From assembly GCF_000308675.1 (NCBI RefSeq), contig NZ_BAGE01000053.1:62001-126000 (forward strand): a DNA stretch of 64,000 nt, written 5' to 3'. The notes below the pieces were generated by a model that was given only the letters and a program-made list of their open reading frames with translations, did no database searches and was not told where the DNA came from. Positions 17,302-26,354 of the stretch are shown in pieces. This stretch comes from Nocardia paucivorans NBRC 100373 (GTDB lineage: Bacteria > Actinomycetota > Actinomycetes > Mycobacteriales > Mycobacteriaceae). A program made the translations under genes and the position numbers. Numbering within the stretch: the stretch's first letter is position 1; the number at the start of each line of letters is the position of its first letter.

Positions 17302-17844
17302 TCACCGGAACGCCGCGGGACCGGATACGTTCTCCCGGAACCGGTCCGGGAAGTTACCGGGCGGGGTGTATCGGGCCACGATATAGGTGGCGTTTCCGGA
17401 GTAGCCGGGGATAACGGTGTTGGGTGGGCAGGTCATGACGGCCGCCGCGACCTGGGTGGTGGATTTCCACACCAGCTGGGTGAACCGGCCGGTCGCGGGT
17501 GAGAAACCGGGGTTGGCGTAGTCGTATCGGCCCATCTCCTGCATCCAGGACGCCACCGCCTCGGCGATACCGGCGCTGGGGTGTCTGGTGGCGAAGAGGT
17601 TCTCGCCGTACCGCACCGGCCACTGCGCGTCCGGGAACCGGCAGCTGCGGGCCTGCCGCAGCACCCCGGGGTACAGATCGGAGCTCCAGGTCAGCGGAGC
17701 CGCACCGTATTGCGCGCGGACCGCGTTGTGGGCGGCCAGCACCTGCTCGCTCCACGTATCGGCCCGCGTCGGAGCGGCGCCCGCGGTCACCCCGGCGACC
17801 ACAGCCGCCACGATACCGGCGGTCGCTGCGCAGGAATTCTTCAT
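17302..17844 (-). CDS. Secreted CAP-domain (SCP/PR-1) protein
   Basis: A 180-residue exported protein. Residues 1-29 are a Sec signal peptide (MKNSC, hydrophobic Ala/Val core, cleavage near TRA-D). The mature part is a single CAP fold: LAAHNAVRAQYGAAPLTW, ARSC, YGENLFATRHP, GRFTQLVWKSTTQV and NATYIVARYTPPGNF. In the second signature the usual His of GHFTQLVW is Arg, so one of the residues that forms the CAP cavity is changed. Cysteines pair plausibly as ARSC with TCPP. CAP proteins in actinobacteria are of uncertain function, with lipid binding proposed. Monocistronic and convergent with the preceding gene. Confidence 0.9.
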   Translation of the reverse strand: MKNSCAATAGIVAAVVAGVTAGAAPTRADTWSEQVLAAHNAVRAQYGAAPLTWSSDLYPGVLRQARSCRFPDAQWPVRYGENLFATRHPSAGIAEAVASWMQEMGRYDYANPGFSPATGRFTQLVWKSTTQVAAAVMTCPPNTVIPGYSGNATYIVARYTPPGNFPDRFRENVSGPAAFR

Positions 17845-18027
17845 CGAGTTCCTTCCCGGTAGCGGCCCGGGCTCCTCAGTGCGGTTCCGACCTGCATGAA
17901 CTCACTCGTGGGAGACGGGCCGGATGGTCACCGGGTCGTATTCTGCTCGATCTCGCGACCGATCGGTCGCCGCCACGCTGAGGTGGCGCCGACCGGACCG
18001 AATCTCGATGGACTGCGGTGAGCAGGC

Positions 18028-18189
18028 GTGTTGCCGGTCATCCGCGCGGCGGCACCGGACACGTTCGTGATCGCCGACGGCATCTCCTGCAAAACCCGGA
18101 TTCAGGACTCCGACACCGGCGCCACACCACTGCACCTCGCCCGACTGATGCGCAGGGCACGCGAGCACGCCCGCGGCGCGGCACCCTCG
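18028..18189 (+). pseudogene. C-terminal remnant of an FAD/Fe-S oxidase (GlcD/GlpC-like)
   Basis: This stretch encodes VLPVIRAAAPDTFVIADGIS followed by CKTRI and TPLHLARLM. That is how proteins with a fused FAD-binding and Fe-S/CCG domain (D-lactate/glycolate oxidase type) end: the conserved ADGxSCxxQI and HLAxLL. Nothing of the preceding 900 or so residues is present; the CAP gene sits immediately upstream on the other strand. It is a 3' scrap, probably left by a deletion that brought the next gene in. The remaining 220 bases to the next start are unremarkable. Confidence 0.65.
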
Positions 18190-18411
18190 GCGGGCACCGG
18201 CGGTGCACGACCCCCTGCCCCGCTGACACGTACTGTCCTGCGGACCGGCGCTGACCGGCATGGCCGGCCCGGCCGGGGCAGTGTGGGCGCGCACGGTGGC
18301 ACGCCGGTAGGGAACAAGCCGCGAAATTAAACTTGACCAGCAGTTTCGGTGATGCCGGTGGCCGATCGTAAATAATGGGACGATTGTGCAACTCGCGAGT
18401 AGCCTCGGGGT

Positions 18412-20205
18412 ATGGGGACCGTCGATGGACACGACCCACGGCCGAATTCTCCGGTGAAAGTCGACACCGGTGCCGCCTCGAACCCGGGCTATCGATCGCA
18501 GTTGAAGCCCGGCGAGGATGTCCTGAACCCTCGGACCTGGGCGGGCGGATTACCCGATACGGGCGCCATCGCGCCCCGGCTGCGCGTGGGCCGCAGCAAG
18601 TGGTTCAACGTCCTGTGGTTGCTTCCCCTCGGCTTCGTCGTGCTGGTCACTTCGGTGGCGGTCGCCAAGGGACTGCACAACATGCCGGCGGTGCAGGACT
18701 TCATGTCCCGATATCCGGGAATCCAGGTTTCCGAGGGCATGCGGGCCGACCCCGGTATTCCGGCGTGGGTGGGATGGCAACATTTCTTCAATCTCTTTCT
18801 GATGATGTTCATCATCAGATCCGGTCTCCAGATCCTGGTCGACCATCCGCGGCTGTATTTCACCCGTGACTGCACGCCGGGAAAGGAATGGCTGCGGGTT
18901 CAGAAGCCGGTGCCGTCGGACCCGATGTGGACCGCCAAGGACGATTCGGTGGGCCTGCCCCGCCACGTCGGCCTCCCGGGTATCCGTCACTCCATCGGAC
19001 TGGCCCGGTGGTGGCATCTGGGCATGGACATGTTGTGGTTGCTCAACGGCGCCGTCTTCTACGTGCTGTTGTTCACCACCGGTCAGTGGCGGCATCTGGT
19101 GCCGACGAGCTGGGAGGTGTTTCCCAATGCCGCGACCGTGCTCATAAAGTATTTATCGCTGGACTGGCCGACCGGCGACAGCTGGGTGGCCTACAACAGC
19201 CTGCAGATGCTGGCCTACTTCACGGTGGTGTTCATCGCTGCGCCACTGGCGGTGCTGTCGGGCCTGGGATTGTCACCGGCCCTGTCCAACCGTTTCACCT
19301 GGATCGCGCGGCCGCTGAATATCCAGTTCGCGCGGTCGGTCCACTTCCTGGTGATGGTGTTCTTCCTGCTGTTCATCGTCACGCATGTGACCTTCGTGGT
19401 GGCCACTGACGCGCTGCGCAACTTCAACCACATGTTCGCCGCCCGCGATGACGACAGCTGGGCCGGTTTCTGGGTGTTCGCGGCCGCGATGACGGTCACG
19501 GCGGTGGCGTGGGTGGCGGCCACCCCACTCACCTTCCGGCATCCGCGGCTGGTGCAGCGTGTCGGTTACGCGCTGATCGGCCCCCTGCAGCGGTTGTTCG
19601 AATACTCCGATGCGCGCCCGGGCGGCTATCGCGAAAAAGATATCTCCCCGTTCCTGTGGCACAACGGGACCTATCCCGACAGCGCCGAGTACAAGCAGTT
19701 GTTCGACAACGATTTCAAGGATTACCGGCTGCGGATCTACGGTCTGGTCGAGCATCCTGTCGAACTATCGCTCGACGACTTGCGTGCGCTGCCGCACCAC
19801 GAGCAGATCACCCAGCATTTCTGTATTCAGGGCTGGTCCGGTGTGGCGAAATGGGGTGGTGTCTCCATGCGCACGATCACAGACCTCGTCACACCGGTCG
19901 CGGACGCGAAATGGGTGGCATTCTACTCCTTCGGTGAGGGAGCCGACGGCGGGACCTATTACGATGTGCATCCGATCGAGCAGATGGGCCATCACCTGAC
20001 CATGCTCGCTTACGAGATGAACGGCGAACCACTCACCTACGGCCACGGCGCACCCCTGCGGCTCCGCAACGAGCTACAACACGGGTTCAAACATGTGAAG
20101 TGGGTCAAGGGCATCGAATTCGTCGCACACTTCAGCGAACTCGGCAGCGGGTACGGTGGCTACAACGAAGATCACGAGTACTACGGGTACCGCCAAACCC
20201 TCTGA
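18412..20205 (+). CDS. Membrane cytochrome b561-like / molybdopterin oxidoreductase fusion
   Basis: A 597-residue fusion. The N-terminal half has six membrane segments (about residues 64-87, 121-142, 201-222, 262-285, 309-331, 352-371) with histidines placed as in cytochrome b561/hydrogenase cytochrome b proteins (WWHLGMD, SVHFLVM, VTHVTF). Residues 415-597 form a sulfite-oxidase-fold molybdopterin domain: EITQHFCIQGWSG contains Cys471, the expected Mo ligand, and GHGAPLRLRNELQHGFKHVK contacts the cofactor in this family. The domain lacks a Tat signal and would sit on the far side of the last helix. It probably passes electrons between the quinone pool and an unknown Mo substrate, with haem in between. 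The downstream and upstream genes are remnants. Confidence 0.9.
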   Translation: MGTVDGHDPRPNSPVKVDTGAASNPGYRSQLKPGEDVLNPRTWAGGLPDTGAIAPRLRVGRSKWFNVLWLLPLGFVVLVTSVAVAKGLHNMPAVQDFMSRYPGIQVSEGMRADPGIPAWVGWQHFFNLFLMMFIIRSGLQILVDHPRLYFTRDCTPGKEWLRVQKPVPSDPMWTAKDDSVGLPRHVGLPGIRHSIGLARWWHLGMDMLWLLNGAVFYVLLFTTGQWRHLVPTSWEVFPNAATVLIKYLSLDWPTGDSWVAYNSLQMLAYFTVVFIAAPLAVLSGLGLSPALSNRFTWIARPLNIQFARSVHFLVMVFFLLFIVTHVTFVVATDALRNFNHMFAARDDDSWAGFWVFAAAMTVTAVAWVAATPLTFRHPRLVQRVGYALIGPLQRLFEYSDARPGGYREKDISPFLWHNGTYPDSAEYKQLFDNDFKDYRLRIYGLVEHPVELSLDDLRALPHHEQITQHFCIQGWSGVAKWGGVSMRTITDLVTPVADAKWVAFYSFGEGADGGTYYDVHPIEQMGHHLTMLAYEMNGEPLTYGHGAPLRLRNELQHGFKHVKWVKGIEFVAHFSELGSGYGGYNEDHEYYGYRQTL

Positions 20206-20344
20206 TCCATCCGAAGACCCCGACGGTCGGCGTCACGACGGTGACAGTGGCGATCCGGCGATGGTGCGACGCCCACAGTTGCGCGCTGCACCGGTGGGCA
20301 CGCTCGTCGCGGTCAGAGGGTGGGAGGCACTGCACAGGTCGTTA

Positions 20345-20500
20345 CGAAGCCGGGTACGGTGATCGCGCTGGTGGACACCGCGCCACCAGGGCGGCGGGTC
20401 GCTTCCAGCACCAGCACATCCCAGCCGTGGGGGCCAGTGTGTTCGCGGCTACCAGCCCGTTCGGTCCGGAGCCGATGACCACCGCATCCCCCTCATCGGA
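20345..20500 (-). pseudogene. Truncated, frameshifted FAD-dependent oxidoreductase N-terminus
   Basis: On the minus strand one frame reads DAVVIGSGPNGLVAANTLA and, after a one-base shift near 20433, continues GWDVLVLEATRRPGGAVSTS then AITVPGFV in the next frame. Together this is the dinucleotide-binding N-terminus of a phytoene-desaturase-like NAD(P)/FAD oxidoreductase, usually over 500 residues long. It stops abruptly next to the cytochrome b/Mo gene, so both a frameshift and a large truncation are present. Confidence 0.75.
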
Positions 20501-20686
20501 GCCAACCACGCGCCGAACCGCCGGCCGCAGCCCGATCACGTTGCGGGCTCCGTTCGGAGGTGCCCACATGTCCTGTCCACAAACCTGCCGTACCCGGTCT
20601 TTCCAGCGACAAACAGGCACGCCTCGAAGACGGGCGATGAGCGATCCCCGACTCGATCTTCCGGGTACCCGCAGCCTCCTGTGAGG

Positions 20687-21166
20687 TCAGCTTGCAAGTA
20701 TTTGGGGAGCGAGTCTTTTCAGCATGGAGTTGGCCCATCGCATCTGGCGCAGGGTCTCGGGATGGCAGCGTTCGGCGAGTTCGAGCAGGTCGGTGTCCTT
20801 GATGGCCTGCGCGCCTTGCGCGAGCAGTTCCCAGTCGAGTGAGACGCCGGCGGCGACTCGGTGCAGGTGACGCAGGTCGATGAGCAGGAGCAGCGCCGGT
20901 TCGCTGCGGCCGCCCAACAGGGTGCTGAGGCGTTCCTGGACGTGGGCGATGCGCGGTTCGGTGCGCGGTTCGCTGTCGAGGTCGAGTCCGTAGCGGTGGC
21001 CGGCCCGGGCCGGTCGTTGGACGTGCTCGATGGACCAACCGGCGATATCGCGCGCCACGTAATACACCTCGTGGTCGGCTTTGTGGCGGGCGGCCAGGGT
21101 GGTGAGATCGAGCGCGAGTTTCCGTTCGGAGCGGTGCAGCTCCCGGATCGCGAGGTCGAGTTTCAC
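20687..21166 (-). CDS. Conserved hypothetical protein coupled to a molybdopterin oxidoreductase
   Basis: A 159-residue mostly helical protein with alternating charged heptads (LHRSERKLALDLTTLAARHK, DTDLLELAERCHPETLRQMR). Its GTG start overlaps the TGA of the upstream molybdopterin gene by four bases, so it belongs to that operon and was probably a partner or maturation factor of that enzyme. No cofactor motif or membrane segment is visible and I do not recognise the family. It appears intact although its upstream partner is broken. Confidence 0.7.
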   Translation of the reverse strand: MKLDLAIRELHRSERKLALDLTTLAARHKADHEVYYVARDIAGWSIEHVQRPARAGHRYGLDLDSEPRTEPRIAHVQERLSTLLGGRSEPALLLLIDLRHLHRVAAGVSLDWELLAQGAQAIKDTDLLELAERCHPETLRQMRWANSMLKRLAPQILAS

Positions 21167-23309
21167 GGCTTCTCTTCCAGGGCTTCGACGGTTTCGGTGG
21201 CGAAAGCCGTCCGGCCGCCGGTGGTTTCCGGCAGGGAGACGCCGACGGGGCGTGAGGCCGTCGTAGTGGGCGCCGGCGCTGGTTCGCGGGTGCCGGTGGT
21301 GAGCACGGTGATGCGGGCGGCCGCGGTTTTGAAGATCGGCTGTTTGGAGACGGGATCCCAGTCGGTGACGGTGAGTTCGTTGGCGGCGCGATCGTGCCCG
21401 GTGCTTGCTGTGGTGGCGTCCCAGTAACCGTAATGGAAAGGCACGAACAGCTTGCCGGACGGGTTCATCGCCCGGTATTCGATGGGTTCGACAGGCGCTC
21501 CGGTGACCATATCTTTTCCGTAGGTTTCGCAGTAGTCCGGTGCGGCGAAGAACTCGCCACCGGTGTACAGGCGTTCGGTCCCGTCGGGATGCTCACTGTT
21601 ACAAGGCCATTGGATTCCGCTTCCGCCGCGGAGTTTGCCGTAGTCGATGCCGGTGTAGTCGCACGGGCGTCCGGCGCTGCATTTCTTCCACGCCTCGAAC
21701 GCGGACTCCGGATCGTGCCACGGAGGCAGCGGGTTGCCGTCGCGGTCGCGGAAGTCCATGCGGCGCGCGTAATCGAGGAAGATGTCGAGATCGGCGCGCG
21801 CCTCACCCGGGGGGTCGATCGCCTTGTCGGAGATATGCACGGTGCGGTCGGCGTTGGTGAAGGTCCCGGTCTTCTCACCCCAGGCCGCCGCCGGTAGTAC
21901 GACATCGGCGAGCGCGGTGGTCTCGGTGTGGAAGATGTCCTGGACGACGACGAACAGGCGTTGCTGGGCCAGGATCGAGCGGATCCGGCCGAGTTCGGGC
22001 ATGGACACCGCCGGGTTGGTGGCGCTGATCCACAGCATGCGCAGCGATCCCTGTTCGGCATACCGCAGCATCTGCATGGCATGGGTGGGCGGAGCATAGT
22101 GCGGGATCTGGTCGATATCGATATTCCACAGTTGTGCCAGCTCGGCGATATGGGCGTTGTTGTTCCAGTTCCGGAAGCCGGCGAGATCGCCGTCGGCGCC
22201 GCATTCGCGGGTGTTCTGTGTGGTGGGCTGACCGTTCATCTGCAGCACCCCGCATCCGGGTTCGCCCAGCATCCCGCGGATCAGGTGCAGGTTGTTGACC
22301 TGCACCGCCGCCGCGGTGGCCTGGTGTGATTGGTAGAAGCCCTGCAGGACCGTCGACAGCAACGCTTCGGCCGTACCCAGCACCCGAGCGGCGTGCCGGA
22401 TAGCGTCGGCGGGTACCCCGCACAATTCGGCGGCTTTCTCGGGTGGGTATTCGGCGACGCGGTCACGTAATTCGTCGAAGCCCACGGTGTGCCGGTCGAT
22501 GTAGTCGTGATCGATCCAGTTGTTGGCGATGATCTCGTGCAGGAGCCCGTTCATCAGCGCGACATTCGTGCCCGGTAGCGGTGCCAGCCGGACGGTGGCG
22601 TATTCGGCGACCTTGGTCGATCGGGGATCGACGCAGACGATCTCCGCCGGGCCCACAGCATGGGCTGGGTTTCCGCCATATTGTGCCCGAACAGCGCTAT
22701 CACATCGGCATGGTCGATATCGGTGTAGGAACCGGGCTGCCCATCGCAGGCGAACGATTCTTTCAACGCTTCGGCCGCGGTCGCGGTGCACAGCCGGGTA
22801 TTACCGTCGACGTGGTCGGTGCCGATGGCGCCGTGCGCGATCACCCCCAGGGTGTAGTACTCCTCGAGAAACAACTGGCCGCTGGTGTAGAAACCGATGG
22901 CGCTCGGCCCCTGCTCGGACAACAGGTGTTTGCTGTGTTCGACAATGCGGTTCATCGCGGTGTCCCAGTCGGTGGCGACCAGTTCACCGTTCTCCCGGAT
23001 CAGCGGCCGGGTGAGACGTTCCGGGGAGGAGTTCGCCTGCCGGCCGAACAGGTCCTTGGGCCCCAGCCGCCCCCGATTGACCCGGTCCACGTCCCGTCCC
23101 CGCACCCCGACCATGCGGCCGTTCTTGACCGCGATATCGAAGGCGTCGCCGTTGGAGTGCAGAACCGAAGCCGTCTGCACCCATTTCTCGACGTCCTCGG
23201 CGGCGAGGCCCTCATCCAAGTGCATATCCACCCGCGGCGGCCGCTGTCGGCCCGCCCCGTAGGGGGTACGGATCCCCCAGGGGTCGGCAATTCGATCCTC
23301 GGCCACCAT
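21163..23309 (-). pseudogene. Broken molybdopterin oxidoreductase (nitrate reductase/formate dehydrogenase-like)
   Basis: Two minus-strand frames together give one large Mo-bisMGD enzyme. The 5' part (23309 to about 22655) runs from MVAEDRIADPWGIRTPYG through VDRVNRGRLGPKDLFG, RLTRPLIRENGE and SYTDIDHADVIALFG. It then shifts frame after QPMLWA, and the other frame resumes at EIVCVDPRSTKVAEYATV. Comparison of the junction with the family suggests a deletion of about ten codons plus one base. A second lesion is in frame near 21450: YRAMNPSGK runs directly into LFVPFHYGYWD, missing roughly 75-80 residues of the dinucleotide-binding domain. No CxxCxxxC Fe-S motif is seen at the N-terminus. Start at 23309 chosen by similarity (MxxRIADPWG); other starts exist. 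Confidence 0.85.
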
Positions 23310-23675
23310 GCCCGCCGCGTACCCGCCGTCTCCACCCGGCAAACAGACCGGCACCGGGGAGCAACGACCGGCCCCGTAGTGGCTTGCCGGTGGTTTCTCG
23401 TCACGTTGCTCATTCGCTCGGGCCTCGAGGTTTGTCCCCGATACGGACCGGTCGACGACCACCACCTCTCGCATGACACCCTGAGTTTGCTCGGAGCCGG
23501 TTCGCTGACCTGGTGTCCTTCGGATGGGCAGCCAGACGTGCGATGCGCGACTCCGGTTCCACCGGATCTCCGCGTGGCCGCCGCGGGTCGCCCCCCGCGA
23601 CCATTGTCGTCTACCTGCGGTGATAGATACGATCGATCAGATCATCCGGGGGACGAGACAGAACGGAAACGAATC

Positions 23676-24086
23676 ATGAGTTCACGAGCACGTAGCCCGA
23701 GCCCCCGACCACTCGGCACGCTCATCGGGGCCCTCGCTCTCTTCTTCGCAGTCGCTGCACCGTCGACCGCGGCCTGGACCGTCTCGCTCGCCGACGGCCC
23801 GAACCCCCAGGTAGGGTCGAGCGGTCGCTGCGCAGAGCTCGGCGAGACCGGGTATCTCACCGACAGAACCATCATCAACTGCGCCGCGACCTCGAATTCC
23901 AACGCCTTCGCGTACTACTCGGAGCCCCTGACGAACGCTCCCGACACCCCCGACTACAACTGCGACACCACTGGTTGCGAGAATCCGGACGGAACCACCC
24001 CGCCGAATGAGGATCGCTGCGGAATACAGTGCACCGCACCCCCTGCTCCCGGCCTCATCGTCCCTCATCTCGCCTCGCGCCTCTGA
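23676..24086 (+). CDS. Small secreted cysteine-containing protein
   Basis: A 136-residue protein with an N-terminal signal peptide: basic residues 1-12, then LGTLIGALALFFAVAAP and a likely cleavage near STAA-W. The mature part has six cysteines (GRCAELG, INCAAT, YNCDTTGCENP, DRCGIQC), which suggests three disulfides in an extracytoplasmic protein. It has no recognisable domain. ATG 23676 has GGAAAC upstream. It stands alone between the divergent molybdopterin remnant and the LysR gene. Confidence 0.7.
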   Translation: MSSRARSPSPRPLGTLIGALALFFAVAAPSTAAWTVSLADGPNPQVGSSGRCAELGETGYLTDRTIINCAATSNSNAFAYYSEPLTNAPDTPDYNCDTTGCENPDGTTPPNEDRCGIQCTAPPAPGLIVPHLASRL

Positions 24087-24479
24087 ACCGGTTCGAAGGT
24101 TTCGCTCCCTGCCCTATCGAGGGCAGCCCGAAGTCCACCGGCCGCACCACCGATGGAGTGGAACTGCCGATCGGCTTCGATCGGACTGACGGCGTGGCCT
24201 GGGGTCCGCCCCGGGTAGCGTTGCTCCACAAGGAACCCGTCCGCGTGGAGCGGGTATTGCGCGCTTCCGGTACGCGGTGACGGATCGGAAGCGGGTTCTT
24301 GTCTACCCCCTCGCCGCGGTGGCAGGAAGTGGGCTTCGCCCCACTCCAGGTGGCCGCGCCCCGGTGGCTGGGTACGCCTTCTCTGTGACCGTTTCTCGTA
24401 TCGACGCCCGCACCCACCCACGCCGACCGGTATCCATCCATACAGCGGATGGGTTCACCGGAAATCATCACCAGTAGTT
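24087..24479. other. Intergenic region before the LysR gene
   Basis: A 393-base gap. One frame (to 24280, plus) encodes a plausible but unrecognised tail, GVELPIGFDRTDGVAWGPPR then VALLHKEPVRVERVLRASGTR, with no start of its own; it may be a gene remnant. No promoter or repeat stands out. Confidence 0.4.
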
Positions 24480-25367
24480 ATGGAAATACATCAGTTGCGT
24501 TACCTGGCCGCCGTGGTGGACGAAGGGTCGTTCACCGATGCGGCGGCACGGTTGCACGTCAGCCAATCCGGTGTCAGCACCCAGATCGCCAAACTCGAAC
24601 GTGAACTCGGGCATCGTCTGCTGCACCGTTCCGGCCGCCGAGTGCGGCTCACCCCTGTCGGTGAGGCCGTGCTGCCGCTCGCGCGGGCAGCCCTCGAATC
24701 GCTCGGCGCCATCGCTCATACGGCCGTCGAGTTCGCCGAAGCGGTGCGCGGTAGTGTCCGGCTCGGCATGATCATGGGCTGTTCTCTTCCCGGTTTCCTC
24801 GATGCGATAGCCGAAACCGCTCGTACCCATCCCGGGGTCACTGTCGGCCTGACCGAGGACCATTCCTCCGTCCTTCAGGCGCAGGTGTTGTCCCGGTCGC
24901 TGGATCTGGCGCTCATCGGCTTCGCCGAAGCCCCCGCGCAGGGTCTGGACGTCACCGTGGTCGGCGACGAACCGCTCGTCGTCGTGGTACCGCACGGGCA
25001 TCGCCTCGACAGGGCCTCGCTGCTGTTGTCGGACCTGCGTGAGGAGACCGTGCTCTGCCTACCGCGTGGCACCGGGATCAGGACCGCCTACGAGCGGTCC
25101 TGCCTACGATCCGGTGTCGAACCGCGGGTCACGCTCGAGGCGAACTCGCCCGAGACCCTGCTCGGTTTGGTCCATCGTGGGGCGGGTGTCGCGGTGCTCA
25201 CCCATTCCGCCGGGACGACACCGGGGGTGCGGGCGGTGCCCCTCGTCGACGCTCCCGTGCGCGCCTGCCTGGGGGTGGTGCGCCGACCCGACCAACGCTC
25301 CCCGGCGGTGCGACTGCTGCTGACCCGCCTCGAAAGGGCGCTGCTGCGAACGGCGAACATCCCATGA
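24480..25367 (+). CDS. LysR family transcriptional regulator
   Basis: A 295-residue LysR regulator. Residues 1-60 are the helix-turn-helix (MEIHQLRYLAAVVDEGSFTD, LHVSQSGVSTQIAKLERELG, RLTPVGEAVL). Residues 90-290 are the two-lobed substrate-binding domain (GSVRLGMIMG, LDLALIGF, LCLPRGTGIRTAYE, GLVHRGAGVAVLTHSAG). Effector unknown. The OsmC-family gene starts 45 bases after its stop on the same strand, so the two may form a unit, which hints at peroxide or thiol stress. Confidence 0.93.
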   Translation: MEIHQLRYLAAVVDEGSFTDAAARLHVSQSGVSTQIAKLERELGHRLLHRSGRRVRLTPVGEAVLPLARAALESLGAIAHTAVEFAEAVRGSVRLGMIMGCSLPGFLDAIAETARTHPGVTVGLTEDHSSVLQAQVLSRSLDLALIGFAEAPAQGLDVTVVGDEPLVVVVPHGHRLDRASLLLSDLREETVLCLPRGTGIRTAYERSCLRSGVEPRVTLEANSPETLLGLVHRGAGVAVLTHSAGTTPGVRAVPLVDAPVRACLGVVRRPDQRSPAVRLLLTRLERALLRTANIP

Positions 25368-25412
25368 CACCGGTGTTTCGACAACCACGCACCGGTCCGA
25401 GACGATGACCGT

Positions 25413-25904
25413 ATGGTCATCCATCACTACGAATGCTCCACCGAATGGACCGGCGCGCGAGACCACGGCACCATCGACTACCGCTCCTATGACCGCGCCT
25501 ACGTCTCTCGGGCTCCCGGGCGCCCCGATCTGGTCGGTTCGTCCGATCCCGCGTTCCGCGGCGATCCGAGTCGATGGAATCCGGAACTGCTCCTCGTGGC
25601 CGCACTCGCCCAATGCCATCTGCTGTGGTATCTGCACCTGTGTGCGGTCGACGGTGTCACGGTGCTCGGGTATCGGGACGACACCCGAGCGACGATGACG
25701 GAGAACGGTGACGATGGTGGACGGTTCACGCAGGTGGAACTGCGCCCGGTCGTCACCGTCGCCTCCGACGAGATGGTCGACCGAGCGCGGGAATTGCACG
25801 CCGAGGCAGCGGCCAGGTGTTTCATCGCCGCGTCGGTGAATTTCCCCGTAACCCATACCCCGACCATCGAGGTGGCCGCCGATACCCGGCGAACCGTTCC
25901 ATAA
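25413..25904 (+). CDS. OsmC/Ohr family protein
   Basis: A 163-residue OsmC-like protein. The first motif GSSDPAFRGDPSRWNPELLL then AALAQCH holds the first cysteine, and AARCFIAASVNFPVTHTP holds the second; this spacing matches the peroxidatic and resolving cysteines of organic hydroperoxide reductases (family knowledge). The residues between are typical of the YhfA/OsmC branch rather than true Ohr. Cytoplasmic, probably reducing organic hydroperoxides. Directly downstream of the LysR gene. Confidence 0.9.
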   Translation: MVIHHYECSTEWTGARDHGTIDYRSYDRAYVSRAPGRPDLVGSSDPAFRGDPSRWNPELLLVAALAQCHLLWYLHLCAVDGVTVLGYRDDTRATMTENGDDGGRFTQVELRPVVTVASDEMVDRARELHAEAAARCFIAASVNFPVTHTPTIEVAADTRRTVP

Positions 25905-25956
25905 CCGGGCCACCTATGCCGTCGCTCACCCTCTTCCACCGTCGAAACGGCTCGAT

Positions 25957-26280
25957 ATGCTCCCATCCGAAGCCCACGCCCACCCCGAGTGGAAACGCAC
26001 CGGCCATCGACACTTCCCGGTGGCCGCCGAGGTCGACGGAAACTGGTGGGTGCTGCGGTTGAATTCCTTTCCCGCCCACGATATGTGGACCCTGTTCGTC
26101 GACGGGGTTGCCCGCTACGACATCACCGACACCCCACCCACCTGGGGCCGCCCGCTCACCGAACCGGCCCCGGCCCTGGACCCGTGCACCGTCCACGCCG
26201 TCCTCGCCCCGATCGCGCACCTCACCGCCTACGGCAGCGAGGTCGGCAAACCGTGTGACGACCCGTTCTGCTGTGGATGA
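25957..26280 (+). CDS. Conserved hypothetical protein
   Basis: A 107-residue protein with good GC-skewed codon use: EWKRTGHRHFPVAAEVDGNW then WVLRLNSFPAHDMWTLFVDG, and the cysteine-rich C-terminus KPCDDPFCCG. The pattern is a single small beta-rich domain, like many uncharacterised nocardial proteins. It follows the OsmC gene by 52 bases on the same strand. No function is assigned. Confidence 0.7.
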   Translation: MLPSEAHAHPEWKRTGHRHFPVAAEVDGNWWVLRLNSFPAHDMWTLFVDGVARYDITDTPPTWGRPLTEPAPALDPCTVHAVLAPIAHLTAYGSEVGKPCDDPFCCG

Positions 26281-26354
26281 CCCACCGCCACTGCTCACGA
26301 CCGTAGGCGTCGGAGACCGGGACGAGGTGGATTTCCCCGTCGAGATGAGGCCGA

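Noticed and set aside
22581..23675. Upstream part of a 501-codon plus-strand frame ending at 24086
   Set aside because: It runs antisense through the molybdopterin gene; only the part from ATG 23676, with a signal peptide, is plausible.
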